Shown here in pieces: positions 37,145 through 46,236 of a stretch of DNA of 64,000 nt; the first letter of the stretch is position 1, and each line of letters starts with the position of its first letter. The position numbers and the translations under genes are program-made. The notes under the pieces are model-generated. The model was not told where the DNA came from. It ran no database searches and saw only the letters and a program-made list of their open reading frames with translations. Source of the stretch: PALSA-1003 sp963741315 (GTDB taxonomy: Bacteria; Pseudomonadota; Gammaproteobacteria; Burkholderiales; Casimicrobiaceae); the NCBI GenBank assembly GCA_963741315.1, contig CAVUHK010000005.1, positions 310,001 through 374,000 of the forward strand, read 5' to 3'.

Positions 37145-37753
37145 ATGCGTTCGCTGATCCTGCTGCTGACGTTCGCGTTCCTGCAAGGTTCGCCGTTGCA
37201 GGTGGCCGCGCAGTCGCCCGCGTTGACTGGGCCCGCGCTCGTCAAGGCGCTGCGCGAAGGCGGGCTGATTCTGTACTTCCGCCATGCTTCGACCGACTTC
37301 GGTCAGAACGACGACCAGATGACCGGCTACGAGGATTGCGCGAAGCAACGCAACCTTACCGACCACGGCCGCGCCGAGGCACGCGACATCGGTATCGCCA
37401 TGAAGCGACTCGACCTCCCGATCGGCGACGTCGTGGCCAGCCCTTTTTGCCGGACGATGGAAACCGCCCGTCTCATCTTCGGCACGGCCACCGCGTCGGC
37501 CGCGGTGCGCGGCGGTCCCGCGCGTCCGGAATCGGAGGAGCGCTACGCAGCGCTGCGCAAATTGCTGTCGACGCAGCCTCGTCCCGGGACCGATCTGGCG
37601 ATCGTAAGCCACGGCAACCCGTTCAACGCCGTCGTCGGCGCGCCGTATCTTGCCGAAGGCGAGGCTGCAGTCATTCGCCCGCTCGGTGAGCAAGGCTTCG
37701 TCGTGATCGCGCGCGTGCCGAAGAACGCCTGGGACAACCTGACCAAGAACTGA
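37145..37753 (+). CDS. Exported histidine-phosphatase-family protein
   Basis: A 202-aa phosphoglycerate-mutase-like protein with a signal peptide (LILLLTFAFLQGSPLQVAAQ). The catalytic motif is YFRHASTD (Arg46, His47; the usual RHG is RHA here) and the second histidine lies in IVSHGNPF. SPFCRTMETARLIFG matches the fold. The exported location suggests a periplasmic phosphatase; the substrate is unknown. The stop codon directly abuts the end of the convergent cyclase gene. Confidence 0.85.
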   Translation: MRSLILLLTFAFLQGSPLQVAAQSPALTGPALVKALREGGLILYFRHASTDFGQNDDQMTGYEDCAKQRNLTDHGRAEARDIGIAMKRLDLPIGDVVASPFCRTMETARLIFGTATASAAVRGGPARPESEERYAALRKLLSTQPRPGTDLAIVSHGNPFNAVVGAPYLAEGEAAVIRPLGEQGFVVIARVPKNAWDNLTKN

Positions 37754-39454
37754 TCAGGCGGTCCGCGGCATATCGATCGCGCGCGCGATCGCGCAGACGC
37801 TGACTTGAGCGCTGCGGCCGCGCAGGGACACGAGGGTCGTGGGCAGCGCATTCGCTTCCAGCCCCGCCGCGCGGCGCACCTCGTCGGACACCACGACTTC
37901 GCATTTGAGGTCCTTGGTCATGTCCTGAAGCCGTGCGGATACGTTGACCGCGTCGCCGAGCGCGGTGAAGACGAAGTGGCCGCGATAGCCGATGTCGCCG
38001 ACCACCACCCTGCCCCCGTGGATGCCGACGCCGAACTGGATCGGCTTGGTCAGATCGTCCTTGAGCAGCGCGTTGAGGCGCTCCATGCCCACGCCGATCT
38101 GCGCGACCGCCTGCAGCGCCTGGCGGCACGCCGTGTCGCGCTCCGTCGTCAGGCCGAATAGCGCGAGCAATCCGTCGCCGACGAACTGATTGGGTGATCC
38201 GCCGGCCTTGAGAACGGCTTCAGAAACCGTGGTCAGGAAACGGTTGACGATGAACACCGCGTCGAACGGCAACCGGGTCTCGGCAAGCTTGGACGATTCG
38301 CGCATGTCGACGAACATCGCGACCACGTACTGCTCCTTGCCACCCTTGTACATTTTTACGTCGCGCAACCAGGCGGCATTGGTCTCGGTCGGAAGAATCG
38401 GGACCACCGTGATGTCGAGCAGCGGTCGCAGCTGACACGCCAGTCGAACGGCCGGATTGCCGCCGGCACCGACGCGATTGAGCACCGCCATCTCGCGCCG
38501 TGAGGGCAACGGCAGCATGCTGCAGTCGCCGAGGATGCGTACCCGGCACGTCGAGCAGCGCGCGCGCCCACCGCAGACGCTGGCGTGCGGAATGCCGAAG
38601 CGGAGGCTGGCTTCGAGCACGCTGTAGCCGCGCGGGACCATGGCACGTCGATCGTCGGGATAGGAGACGCGTATCAGGCCGTGGCGCCGTTCGCGCAGGT
38701 CGCGCACTGCGCGTGCGGCGAAGACGGCGAGCACCAGCGCCAGCCACGCCATGGTCGTGTAGCTCTTGATCTGGTCGTTCAAGACCCGCTGCGCCGGCGT
38801 CGTCGGTTGCGTCAGCTCCTGCTTGCGCCATTCGGCAGACTTCTGCATCTCGACGTAGCTACGGGCGCCCTGATAGACGCCAAGCGCCGCCAGAGCCGGC
38901 AGCAACACCGCGCAGGCGAGCAGCAGCGGTGCGACGCGGGTGAAGATCGGACGCATGCGCATCCAGAAGAACAGTCCAATGCAGGCATGCGTCCACGCCA
39001 CCACCAGTCCGATGAAGGTGAAGGTCCGCAGGTCGGGCCGGTTCAGCCAGTAGTAGCCCAACGCGTGCGCGTAGTAGCGCTGCGCGTCATCTAGAATGAC
39101 GGGAAGGCGCAACCCGACAAGATGCTGCAGCATCAATGCCGGGATGCTCAGACCAAGCGCCAGCTGAAGGACCTCGGGCAGCTTCCAATGGAAGTGGCGG
39201 CGCTGATAGAGCGCCCACAGGCCCAGACCACCGTGCACGACTGCCGCGGTGTACAGCAGGAACATGACTGGCGGAAATCGCCAGATGGCCATGTGAACCA
39301 CGAGGCCTTCCTTCATCGCCTCGTACGAAATGTTGCCCAGCGCGTGATTGGTGAAGTGCGACAGCAGATAGCAGAACATCACCAGCCCGCATGAGATGCG
39401 AAGCTGGCGCAGACCGAAGCCGCGGACAAAGTCCTTGAAGCGACGCGCGTTCAC
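37754..39454 (-). CDS. Membrane class III adenylate/guanylate cyclase with heme-b-type anchor and 2Fe-2S ferredoxin domain
   Basis: A 566-aa fusion. Residues ~15-255 form six membrane helices with several histidines (LSHFTNHALG, TAAVVHGGLG, MLQHLVG, AWTHACIG), resembling the succinate-dehydrogenase cytochrome b fold. Residues ~260-350 are a ferredoxin-like domain with Cys294, Cys300, Cys303 and Cys340 for a 2Fe-2S cluster. Residues ~375-560 are a class III cyclase with metal aspartates Asp383 (FVDMRESS) and Asp427 (FVGDGLLALFG) and the LGDAVNVSARLQ helix. Redox control of cyclic-nucleotide synthesis is the natural reading; CyaC of Sinorhizobium meliloti is a known cyclase with a diheme-b anchor. 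It ends the RND-SDR gene string. Confidence 0.88.
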   Translation of the reverse strand: MNARRFKDFVRGFGLRQLRISCGLVMFCYLLSHFTNHALGNISYEAMKEGLVVHMAIWRFPPVMFLLYTAAVVHGGLGLWALYQRRHFHWKLPEVLQLALGLSIPALMLQHLVGLRLPVILDDAQRYYAHALGYYWLNRPDLRTFTFIGLVVAWTHACIGLFFWMRMRPIFTRVAPLLLACAVLLPALAALGVYQGARSYVEMQKSAEWRKQELTQPTTPAQRVLNDQIKSYTTMAWLALVLAVFAARAVRDLRERRHGLIRVSYPDDRRAMVPRGYSVLEASLRFGIPHASVCGGRARCSTCRVRILGDCSMLPLPSRREMAVLNRVGAGGNPAVRLACQLRPLLDITVVPILPTETNAAWLRDVKMYKGGKEQYVVAMFVDMRESSKLAETRLPFDAVFIVNRFLTTVSEAVLKAGGSPNQFVGDGLLALFGLTTERDTACRQALQAVAQIGVGMERLNALLKDDLTKPIQFGVGIHGGRVVVGDIGYRGHFVFTALGDAVNVSARLQDMTKDLKCEVVVSDEVRRAAGLEANALPTTLVSLRGRSAQVSVCAIARAIDMPRTA

Positions 39455-39493
39455 CCGATCCCTCCGAACGGTCGGCTATCCCTGCATGGCGCC

Positions 39494-40273
39494 TCAGTAT
39501 GTGCCGGGGTACGAGCCGCCGTCGAGCAGGATGTTCTGTCCGACCAGGTACGAAGCGTGCGCACTGCAAATGAATGCGCAGAGCGCACCGACCTCGCCAG
39601 GGTCGCCGAAGCGTCCCGAAGGAATGCTTTCCTTGGCCGCGCGTATTATTTCGTCGAGCGACTTTCCGCTGCCTTTGACCCGCGCCTGCATCGTCAAGCG
39701 CAGCCGGCCGGTATCGATCGAGCCCGGCAGGAGATTGTTGATGGTCACGTTGTGCCGCGCGACCTTGCGCGCGAGCCCGGCGACGAATCCGGTCAGGCCA
39801 CTGCGCGCGCCGTTGGACAAGCCGAGGATGTCGATCGGCGCCTTGACCGAAGACGATGTGATGTTGACGATGCGTCCGAATTTGCGCGCGATCATGCCGT
39901 CGACGGTCGACTTGATGAGTTCGATCGGCGTGAGCATGTTGGCGTCGATCGCGCGCAGCCACGCGTCGCGGTCCCAGTCGCGGAAATCGCCCGGCGGCGG
40001 TCCGCCTGCGTTGTTGATCAGGATGTCCGGGTTCGGGCACGCGGCGAGTGCCGCGGCGCGACCTTCCGGCGTGGTGATATCGCAGGCGAGCCAATGCACG
40101 GCGCGCCCCGCGACCGCGCCAATCGCCTCGGCCGCCGCCTGCACTTCGCCGGCGGTGCGTGCCAGAATGGTCACGTCGACGCCTTCGCGCGCCAGCGCTT
40201 CCGCGCAGCCACGACCGATGCCCTTGCTCGCGGCGCAGACGAGCGCCTTCCTGCCTTCGATGCGCAGATCCAT
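39494..40273 (-). CDS. SDR-family oxidoreductase with altered YxxxK motif
   Basis: A 259-aa short-chain dehydrogenase/reductase. Cofactor motif CAASKGIGRG (residues 13-22), NNAG at 87-90 and the Ser block NITSSSVK are normal. At the catalytic Tyr-x-x-x-Lys position the protein reads GLSNGARSGL, so Tyr and Lys are replaced (approximately Ser153 and Arg157). An SDR subgroup with the same SNGAR signature exists, so this is not a sequencing error, but classical catalysis is doubtful. It starts 2 nt after the outer-membrane factor gene and precedes the cyclase. Confidence 0.88.
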   Translation of the reverse strand: MDLRIEGRKALVCAASKGIGRGCAEALAREGVDVTILARTAGEVQAAAEAIGAVAGRAVHWLACDITTPEGRAAALAACPNPDILINNAGGPPPGDFRDWDRDAWLRAIDANMLTPIELIKSTVDGMIARKFGRIVNITSSSVKAPIDILGLSNGARSGLTGFVAGLARKVARHNVTINNLLPGSIDTGRLRLTMQARVKGSGKSLDEIIRAAKESIPSGRFGDPGEVGALCAFICSAHASYLVGQNILLDGGSYPGTY

Positions 40274-40275
40274 GG

Positions 40276-41709
40276 CTACTTCCCCGCGACCTTGGCCATG
40301 CCCTGCCAGTCTCCACCGAGCGCCTTGATCAGGAACACCGAGGTCACCTGCCGCTGCCCCTGCAACTGCGCGGCGAGACGTTCGCTGTTGAGCAGAGCCT
40401 GCTGCGCGGTGATGACGTCGAGGTAGATGGCGACGCCGCCTTCATAGCGAATGCTCGCCAGCTCGAGCACGCGCCGCGCGCTCGCGGTCGCGACCCTCGC
40501 CTGCGCGGTTGCGCGGTCGAGCGAGGCGATGCCGGTGATGCCGTCCTCGGCTTCCTGCATCGCGGTCAGCACGACGCGACGATAGTTGGCGACGGTGACA
40601 TCGTAGCCGCCCTTGGCGAAGTCGACATTGGCCTGAAGGCGGCCGCCGTCGATCAACGGCTGCAGCATCGATACGCCGAGCGACCAGATGATGCTCGGTG
40701 CGCTGAACAGCGACGACAGCGCGACGCTTTCCACGCCGTAGAACGGCGCCATGATGATGCTCGGATAGAACGCTGCCTTGGCGACGCCGATCTGCGCGTT
40801 CGCCGCCGCCATGGCACGCTCGGCCGATGCGACGTCGGGCCGGCGCTCGAGCACGTCCGACGGCACACCCAGGGGAATCCGCGGCAAGCTGGCTTCCTTG
40901 AGTTCCGGCGCCAGCGAGAACAGCGGCGCCGGCGTACCCGCCAGCGTCGCGATCGCGTGTTCGAATTGCGAGCGCAGCTTGCGCAGCACGTCGACCTGCG
41001 TGAGCGTGCTGTCGAGCAACGCCTGCTGCTGCGCGACCTCCAGGCCGGTTGCCGCACCGAGGTCATGGCGCGCTGTCACCAGCTCGAGCACGCGCTTCTG
41101 CAGTGCAATCGACCGCGCCAGCACGTCGAGCTCGATGTCGAGCTCGCACAGGTTGAAATAGGCCGAGGCCAGATCGGTCGTCAGCAGCAGGCGGGTATTT
41201 TCCAGGTCGGCGGCGGATTGTTCGGCCGACGCGCGCGCGCCTTCGATGCTGCGCTGGATGCGGCCTGACAGATCGAATTCATAGCTGACCGCGAGGCTCA
41301 GAATGACATCGTTCTGCACCGTTCCGAAATTAGGAGCGGCATAGTTGGTGCGCGGCCGATTGGCGGAGATTGCCTGCCTTGCCGCGCGATTGGCAGTGAA
41401 AAGCTGCGGGTACAGCGCCGATTCGTTCGACGCGACCAGTGCGCGCGCCTGCACAAGGCGCGCGTTCGCGGCGACCAGCGTCGGACTGTTTGCCAGAGCC
41501 TGTTCTTCGAGCGCGTCGAGGCGCGGATCGCCGAACTGTGCCCACCACGGCCCCTTGGGAACGCTGTCGCTGGGCGCGCCTTCGCGCCACGGCTCCTCCA
41601 GCTGCCACGCGACCGGCATGTCGAACGTCGGCCGCTTGTAGTCAGGGCCCGCCGCACACGCCGCGAGCAGCATACCGCCGAGCGCGGCGCCGACACTGCG
41701 CAGCGTCAC
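40276..41709 (-). CDS. Outer-membrane efflux lipoprotein (NodT/OprM family)
   Basis: TolC-type outer-membrane factor of an RND pump, 477 aa. The signal peptide ends in a lipobox (GMLLAACAAGPDYKRP; Cys at about 19), followed by two OEP repeats with coiled-coil helices (for example ALANSPTLVAANARLVQARA). The ATG overlaps the adaptor stop as ATGA. It is the third gene of the pump operon: permease, adaptor, outer-membrane factor. Confidence 0.94.
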   Translation of the reverse strand: MTLRSVGAALGGMLLAACAAGPDYKRPTFDMPVAWQLEEPWREGAPSDSVPKGPWWAQFGDPRLDALEEQALANSPTLVAANARLVQARALVASNESALYPQLFTANRAARQAISANRPRTNYAAPNFGTVQNDVILSLAVSYEFDLSGRIQRSIEGARASAEQSAADLENTRLLLTTDLASAYFNLCELDIELDVLARSIALQKRVLELVTARHDLGAATGLEVAQQQALLDSTLTQVDVLRKLRSQFEHAIATLAGTPAPLFSLAPELKEASLPRIPLGVPSDVLERRPDVASAERAMAAANAQIGVAKAAFYPSIIMAPFYGVESVALSSLFSAPSIIWSLGVSMLQPLIDGGRLQANVDFAKGGYDVTVANYRRVVLTAMQEAEDGITGIASLDRATAQARVATASARRVLELASIRYEGGVAIYLDVITAQQALLNSERLAAQLQGQRQVTSVFLIKALGGDWQGMAKVAGK

Positions 41710-42923
41710 GGCGCAGCCTTGGCCGGCGCGGCAATGGCGACCTGGTCGCCTTCGGCAAGCGAGTCCGATGGGTTGAGTACCAGTTGATCGGTGCCGGAAA
41801 TGCCTTCGAGCACTTCGACACTCTGCCCGTAGTTGCGGCCGATCCGGATCGGCCGCAACTTCACACGACCGGATGCATCGACCACCGCCACGCGCATGCC
41901 TTCGCCGCGAAACAGCAGCGCGTTGGTGGGGATGACCAGCGCCTGGGTTGCCTGCAATGGGAATGCCACCTGCACGAGAGCGCCCGGCAGCAGGACGGCG
42001 TCACGGTTGGACAGCGTCACCTCGATCTGCATGGTGCGCGTCGTCGCGTCGATCGAAGCGGCGGTGCGCGCAATCTCGCCATTGAACGTCTTGCCGGGCA
42101 ATTCGGCTTGCGTCACCACTACCTGCTGGCCCGGCTTGATCAGCTGCGCGTACGACTGAGGCACGTTGACGTAGACGCGCAGCGGATCGGTCTGCGACAG
42201 CAGGAACAACGGCCGGCCCGACGAGCTGCTGCCGGCGTCGATCAAGTCGCCCACGTCGACGTTGCGCCGCGTGATGACCCCCGCAAACGGCGCCACCACG
42301 CGCTTGAAGCCTTCGAGCTGGCGCAGCCGCTCGACGTTGGCGTCGGATGCGGCGACGTTGGCGCGCGCCTGTTGATAGGCGCTGCGCTTCTCGTCGAGCT
42401 CCTGTTGCGACACTGCATCCTTCGCACGCAGGTTCTCCCATCGATCGACGGTGCTCTTGGTCAAATCGAGGCTCGACGCGGCCTGCTGCCTCGCGGCGAT
42501 GGCCTGCGACAACTGCTGGTCGACCTCGGGCGACTCGATCTCCGCGAGCAGCTCGCCCTTTTCGACCTTGCTGCCGATGTCCTTGGTCCAGCGCCGCAGG
42601 TATCCGCTCGAGCGCGCGGAAATCGGTGCCTGGACAAATCCCTGCAATGTGCCCGGCAGCGACAGCATCTGGTCCGCACTTCCCGACTTCGGTGTGGCGA
42701 CCTTGACGTACTGCTTCGCGCGCTCGGCGGTGCCGGTTTCGAGCGAACGCGCATTGGACATCCGGCTCAACACCGTTCGGCCGGCGCCGATCGCCAGCAG
42801 GACGAGCACGATCGCCGTCAGCATCCGAACCCGGCGCATCACCTGTCTGCGCTTGAGCAATTCTCCGGTATCGTCGGATTCGACAGGGTGGATGCCCAGC
42901 GAGGCGTGACGTTGTTCAGACAT
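41706..42923 (-). CDS. RND efflux periplasmic adaptor (membrane fusion protein)
   Basis: HlyD/AcrA-type adaptor, 405 aa. A single N-terminal membrane anchor (MLTAIVLVLLAIGAGRTVL, ~35-53), then barrel-sandwich halves (GYLRRWTKDIGSKVEKGELLAEIE and RVVAPFAGVITRRNVDVGDLI, given in parts), the intervening alpha-hairpin (~130-210) and the beta-barrel/proximal domains. The ATG at 42921-42923 is 4 nt after the permease stop. The long frame extending to 43070 lies inside the permease gene and is not used. Confidence 0.93.
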   Translation of the reverse strand: MSEQRHASLGIHPVESDDTGELLKRRQVMRRVRMLTAIVLVLLAIGAGRTVLSRMSNARSLETGTAERAKQYVKVATPKSGSADQMLSLPGTLQGFVQAPISARSSGYLRRWTKDIGSKVEKGELLAEIESPEVDQQLSQAIAARQQAASSLDLTKSTVDRWENLRAKDAVSQQELDEKRSAYQQARANVAASDANVERLRQLEGFKRVVAPFAGVITRRNVDVGDLIDAGSSSSGRPLFLLSQTDPLRVYVNVPQSYAQLIKPGQQVVVTQAELPGKTFNGEIARTAASIDATTRTMQIEVTLSNRDAVLLPGALVQVAFPLQATQALVIPTNALLFRGEGMRVAVVDASGRVKLRPIRIGRNYGQSVEVLEGISGTDQLVLNPSDSLAEGDQVAIAAPAKAAP

Positions 42924-42927
42924 TGCT

Positions 42928-45900
42928 TCAGGTCTCCTGCGGCGCACCGGCGATCGGCGGAAGGTGGTTGACGGCGCGCGCGGCCTTGCGCCTGTCGAGC
43001 GCAAGGTGGACGCCCGCGAACACGACCGGCACAAAGAACAGCGTCGACACCGTTGCGAACAGCAACCCACCTATGACCGCGCGGCCCAGCGGCGCGTTCT
43101 GTTCGGCGCCTTCGCCCAGGCCCAGCGCCATGGGGATCATACCGATGATCATGGCCAGCGCAGTCATCAGCACCGGGCGGATGCGCGTCGCCCCGGCTTC
43201 GAGCGCGGCGGCGAGCGCCGTGGCGCCCTCCTCCTGACGCTGACGCGCGAACGACACCAGCAGTATGCTGTTCGCGGTGGCCACACCCATGGTCATGATC
43301 GCGCCCGTCAGCGCCGGTACGCTCAACGTCGTGCCGGTGATGAACAGCATCCACGCGATGCCTGCCAGCGCCGCGGGCAGCGCGGCGACGATGATGGCGG
43401 CGTCGACCCACGACTGGAAATTGACCACGACCAGCAGATAGACGAGCACGATCGCCATCGCCAGCCCTACGCCGAGCCCGATGAACGAAGCCTGCATCGT
43501 CTGCACTTGCCCGCGCATGACGATCTCACTGCCGCGCGGAAGGCGTGGGCGCATCTCGTCCACCTGCGCCTTGACCTTGGCCGCGACGCTCGCCAGGTCA
43601 GTCCCCTGCACGCTGACGAAGATGTCGACCGCGGGCATGATGTTGTAGCGGGACGCGACCGCGAGCTGCCGGTTGGGCTTGACCTCGACCAGGTTGCCCA
43701 GCAGTTGCGCGCTGCCACTGGCCGGCGCGCCAGCTTGGCCGCCGCCCGGTGCGATCGGCATGTTGAGCAGCGCGTCGAGCGAGTCGACCCGGTATTGCGG
43801 CGTCTGCACCGCGATGTTGTAGACCACCCCGTTCTGCGGATTGAGCCAGAACGCTGGCGCGGTCTGCGAGCTGCCGGAGAGCGACACGAGCACGTTCTGC
43901 CCGACGTTGAACGCGGTCAGGCCGACCTGCTGGAGCCGGGTGCGGTCCATCTGCATGTCGAGCACGGGTCCATCCATGCGCTGGTGCACATGAGCGTCAA
44001 CTGCGCCGGGGATCATGCGGATGGTCTTGACGAGCTCGCCCGCCAGGGCGACGTTGTCGGCCAGGCTCGCGCCGGTGAACTGCACGTCGATTGCCGCCGG
44101 CAGGCCGAAATTCAGGATCTGGGTGACGATGTCGGCCGGCTGGAAGAAGAACTCAACGCCAGGGAAGCGCTGCGGCAACTCGGCGCGCAGCCTGGTCACG
44201 AATTCCTCGGTCGGGCGGTGCCCTTCCTTGAGCGACAGCAGCATTTCGCCGTCGAGGGTGCCGATGGTACCGGCGTTGCTGTATGAGAGATTGATGCCGC
44301 TGTTGGGCACGCCGAGGTTGTCGAGGATGGTTTCGAGCTGATCGGCCGGCACCACCTGCCGGATCGCGGCTTCGACCGCGTCGGCCAGCCGGGCCGTCTC
44401 CTCGATGCGCGTGCCGGTGGCCGCGCGCATGTGCAGGCGGATCTGGCCGGCGTCGACGCTGGGAAAGAAATCGCGGCCGAGCACCGGGAAGAGCAGGCAC
44501 GACGCCACGCAGAACGCCAGGAATGACCAGGCAAACAGCCTGCGCCGCGCCAGCAGCACCGACAGTGCCAGCGTGTACGCACGGCGCACGCGCTCGAAGC
44601 GGGCATCGAAACTGCGATAGACACGTTGCAGCGGACTGGGACGGGCATCATCGTGCTTCGGCGCGCGACCCATCAGCAGCATGACCAGTGTCGGCACCAG
44701 AGTCCGCGACAGGATGTACGACGCGATCATCGCGAACACCACCGCCTCGGCCAGCGGCACGAACAGGTAGCGTGCGACCCCGGTCAGGAAGAACATCGGC
44801 ACGAACACGATGCAGATGCACAGCGTCGAGACGAAAGTCGCCACGCCGATCTCGCCCGCCCCCGTCAGGATCGCCTCCTTGAGTTCGGTACCCATGTGCA
44901 GGTGGCGTTCGATGTTCTCGATGGTCACGATCGCCTGATCGACCAGGATTCCCACCGACAGCGCCAAGCCGCCGAGCGTCATCAGGTTCAGGGTCTCTCC
45001 GAGCGCCTGCAGGGCGAGGATCGAGGCGAGGATCGAAAGGGGAATGGTCAGCGCGATGATGAACGTCGTGCGCCAGTTGCCGAGGAACAGCAGCACCATC
45101 ATCGCGGTGAGCACCGCGGCGATCATCGCTTCGGCGACGACGCCGTTGATCGCGGCCTTGACGAACACCGACTGGTCGAACAGCGGCGTGATCGTGATTT
45201 CCTTGGGCAAGGTCGCGGCGACCCGCGGCAATGTCGCCCGCAGGTTCGACATGATGTCGAGCGTCGAGGCGCCACCGTTCTTGAGCACCGACAGCAGCAC
45301 GCCACGCACGCCGTCCTGGCGCACGACGTTGGTCTGCGGCGAAAAGCCGTCGCGCACGAACGCGACGTCGCGCAGATAGGTGGTGGCGCCATTGATGGTG
45401 CGTACCGGCAGGTCGTTGAGGCCGTTGATGGCGTCCGGCGAACCATTCATGCGGATGGTGTACTCGGTCTCGCCGAACTTGGCGGTGCCCGACGGCAGGA
45501 TCAGGTTCTGCACGTTGACCGCGTTGACCACGTCGGCCGGCGACAGGCCGCGTGCCTGCAGTGCCGCGCCGTCGAGATCCACCGAAATGATGCGGTTCTT
45601 GCCGCCGTAGGGAAACGGCACGGCGACACCCGGAATCGTGATCAGCTGCGGGCGCAGCACGTTGACCGCCGCGTCGAACAGCGACTGCTCCGGCAGCGTC
45701 GGGCTGGACAATCCGAGTTGCACCACCGGAATGCTCGACGCCGAATACTTGATCACCAGCGGCGGCGTGATGCCGGGCGGCAGCTGGCGCACCTGCGTCT
45801 GCTCGGCGGCAACGACCTGCGCGATGGCGGTCTGGATGTTCGCCGTCGGCTGGAAGAAGATCTTGATGATGGTGATGCCGGCCAGCGACGTCGACTCGAT

Positions 45901-46140
45901 GTGCTCGATGTCGCTCACCGTGGTGGTCAGGCCGCGTTCGTTCTGCCCGGCGATGCGCTGTCCCATTTCCTGCGCGGACAGGCCGTTGTAGTTCCAGATG
46001 ACGCTGATGACCGGAATGTTGATTTCCGGAAAGATGTCGGTCGCCATGTTCAGCAACGCGAATGGCGTTGCCAGGACGATGAGCATCGCCATCACGATGA
46101 ACGTGTACGGGCGGCGCAGGGCGATTTCTACCATCGACAT
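42928..46140 (-). CDS. RND efflux permease (HAE1-like)
   Basis: Proton-driven inner-membrane pump, 1070 aa with 12 helices and two large periplasmic loops. It begins MSMVEIALRRPYTFIVMAM. Helix 4 reads GILVDQAIVTIENI: the first of the paired proton-relay aspartates (Asp401) is kept, but the second is Gln402 (codon CAG), where AcrB has Asp407-Asp408. Other helices (FLGNWRTTFIIALTIPLSI; VVNFQSWVDAAIIVAALP) are regular. It is the first gene of the pump operon; the order permease-adaptor-OMF differs from the more usual adaptor-first layout. Substrate unknown. Confidence 0.94.
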   Translation of the reverse strand: MSMVEIALRRPYTFIVMAMLIVLATPFALLNMATDIFPEINIPVISVIWNYNGLSAQEMGQRIAGQNERGLTTTVSDIEHIESTSLAGITIIKIFFQPTANIQTAIAQVVAAEQTQVRQLPPGITPPLVIKYSASSIPVVQLGLSSPTLPEQSLFDAAVNVLRPQLITIPGVAVPFPYGGKNRIISVDLDGAALQARGLSPADVVNAVNVQNLILPSGTAKFGETEYTIRMNGSPDAINGLNDLPVRTINGATTYLRDVAFVRDGFSPQTNVVRQDGVRGVLLSVLKNGGASTLDIMSNLRATLPRVAATLPKEITITPLFDQSVFVKAAINGVVAEAMIAAVLTAMMVLLFLGNWRTTFIIALTIPLSILASILALQALGETLNLMTLGGLALSVGILVDQAIVTIENIERHLHMGTELKEAILTGAGEIGVATFVSTLCICIVFVPMFFLTGVARYLFVPLAEAVVFAMIASYILSRTLVPTLVMLLMGRAPKHDDARPSPLQRVYRSFDARFERVRRAYTLALSVLLARRRLFAWSFLAFCVASCLLFPVLGRDFFPSVDAGQIRLHMRAATGTRIEETARLADAVEAAIRQVVPADQLETILDNLGVPNSGINLSYSNAGTIGTLDGEMLLSLKEGHRPTEEFVTRLRAELPQRFPGVEFFFQPADIVTQILNFGLPAAIDVQFTGASLADNVALAGELVKTIRMIPGAVDAHVHQRMDGPVLDMQMDRTRLQQVGLTAFNVGQNVLVSLSGSSQTAPAFWLNPQNGVVYNIAVQTPQYRVDSLDALLNMPIAPGGGQAGAPASGSAQLLGNLVEVKPNRQLAVASRYNIMPAVDIFVSVQGTDLASVAAKVKAQVDEMRPRLPRGSEIVMRGQVQTMQASFIGLGVGLAMAIVLVYLLVVVNFQSWVDAAIIVAALPAALAGIAWMLFITGTTLSVPALTGAIMTMGVATANSILLVSFARQRQEEGATALAAALEAGATRIRPVLMTALAMIIGMIPMALGLGEGAEQNAPLGRAVIGGLLFATVSTLFFVPVVFAGVHLALDRRKAARAVNHLPPIAGAPQET

Positions 46141-46236
46141 CGGGTGGACTTCCGTCGCAACGACTCAAAACCGCCTAGGATAAATCGAATCGGCGATCCG
46201 ATCGAGCAATACAATGTTACGTGTTGTGACGCACAG

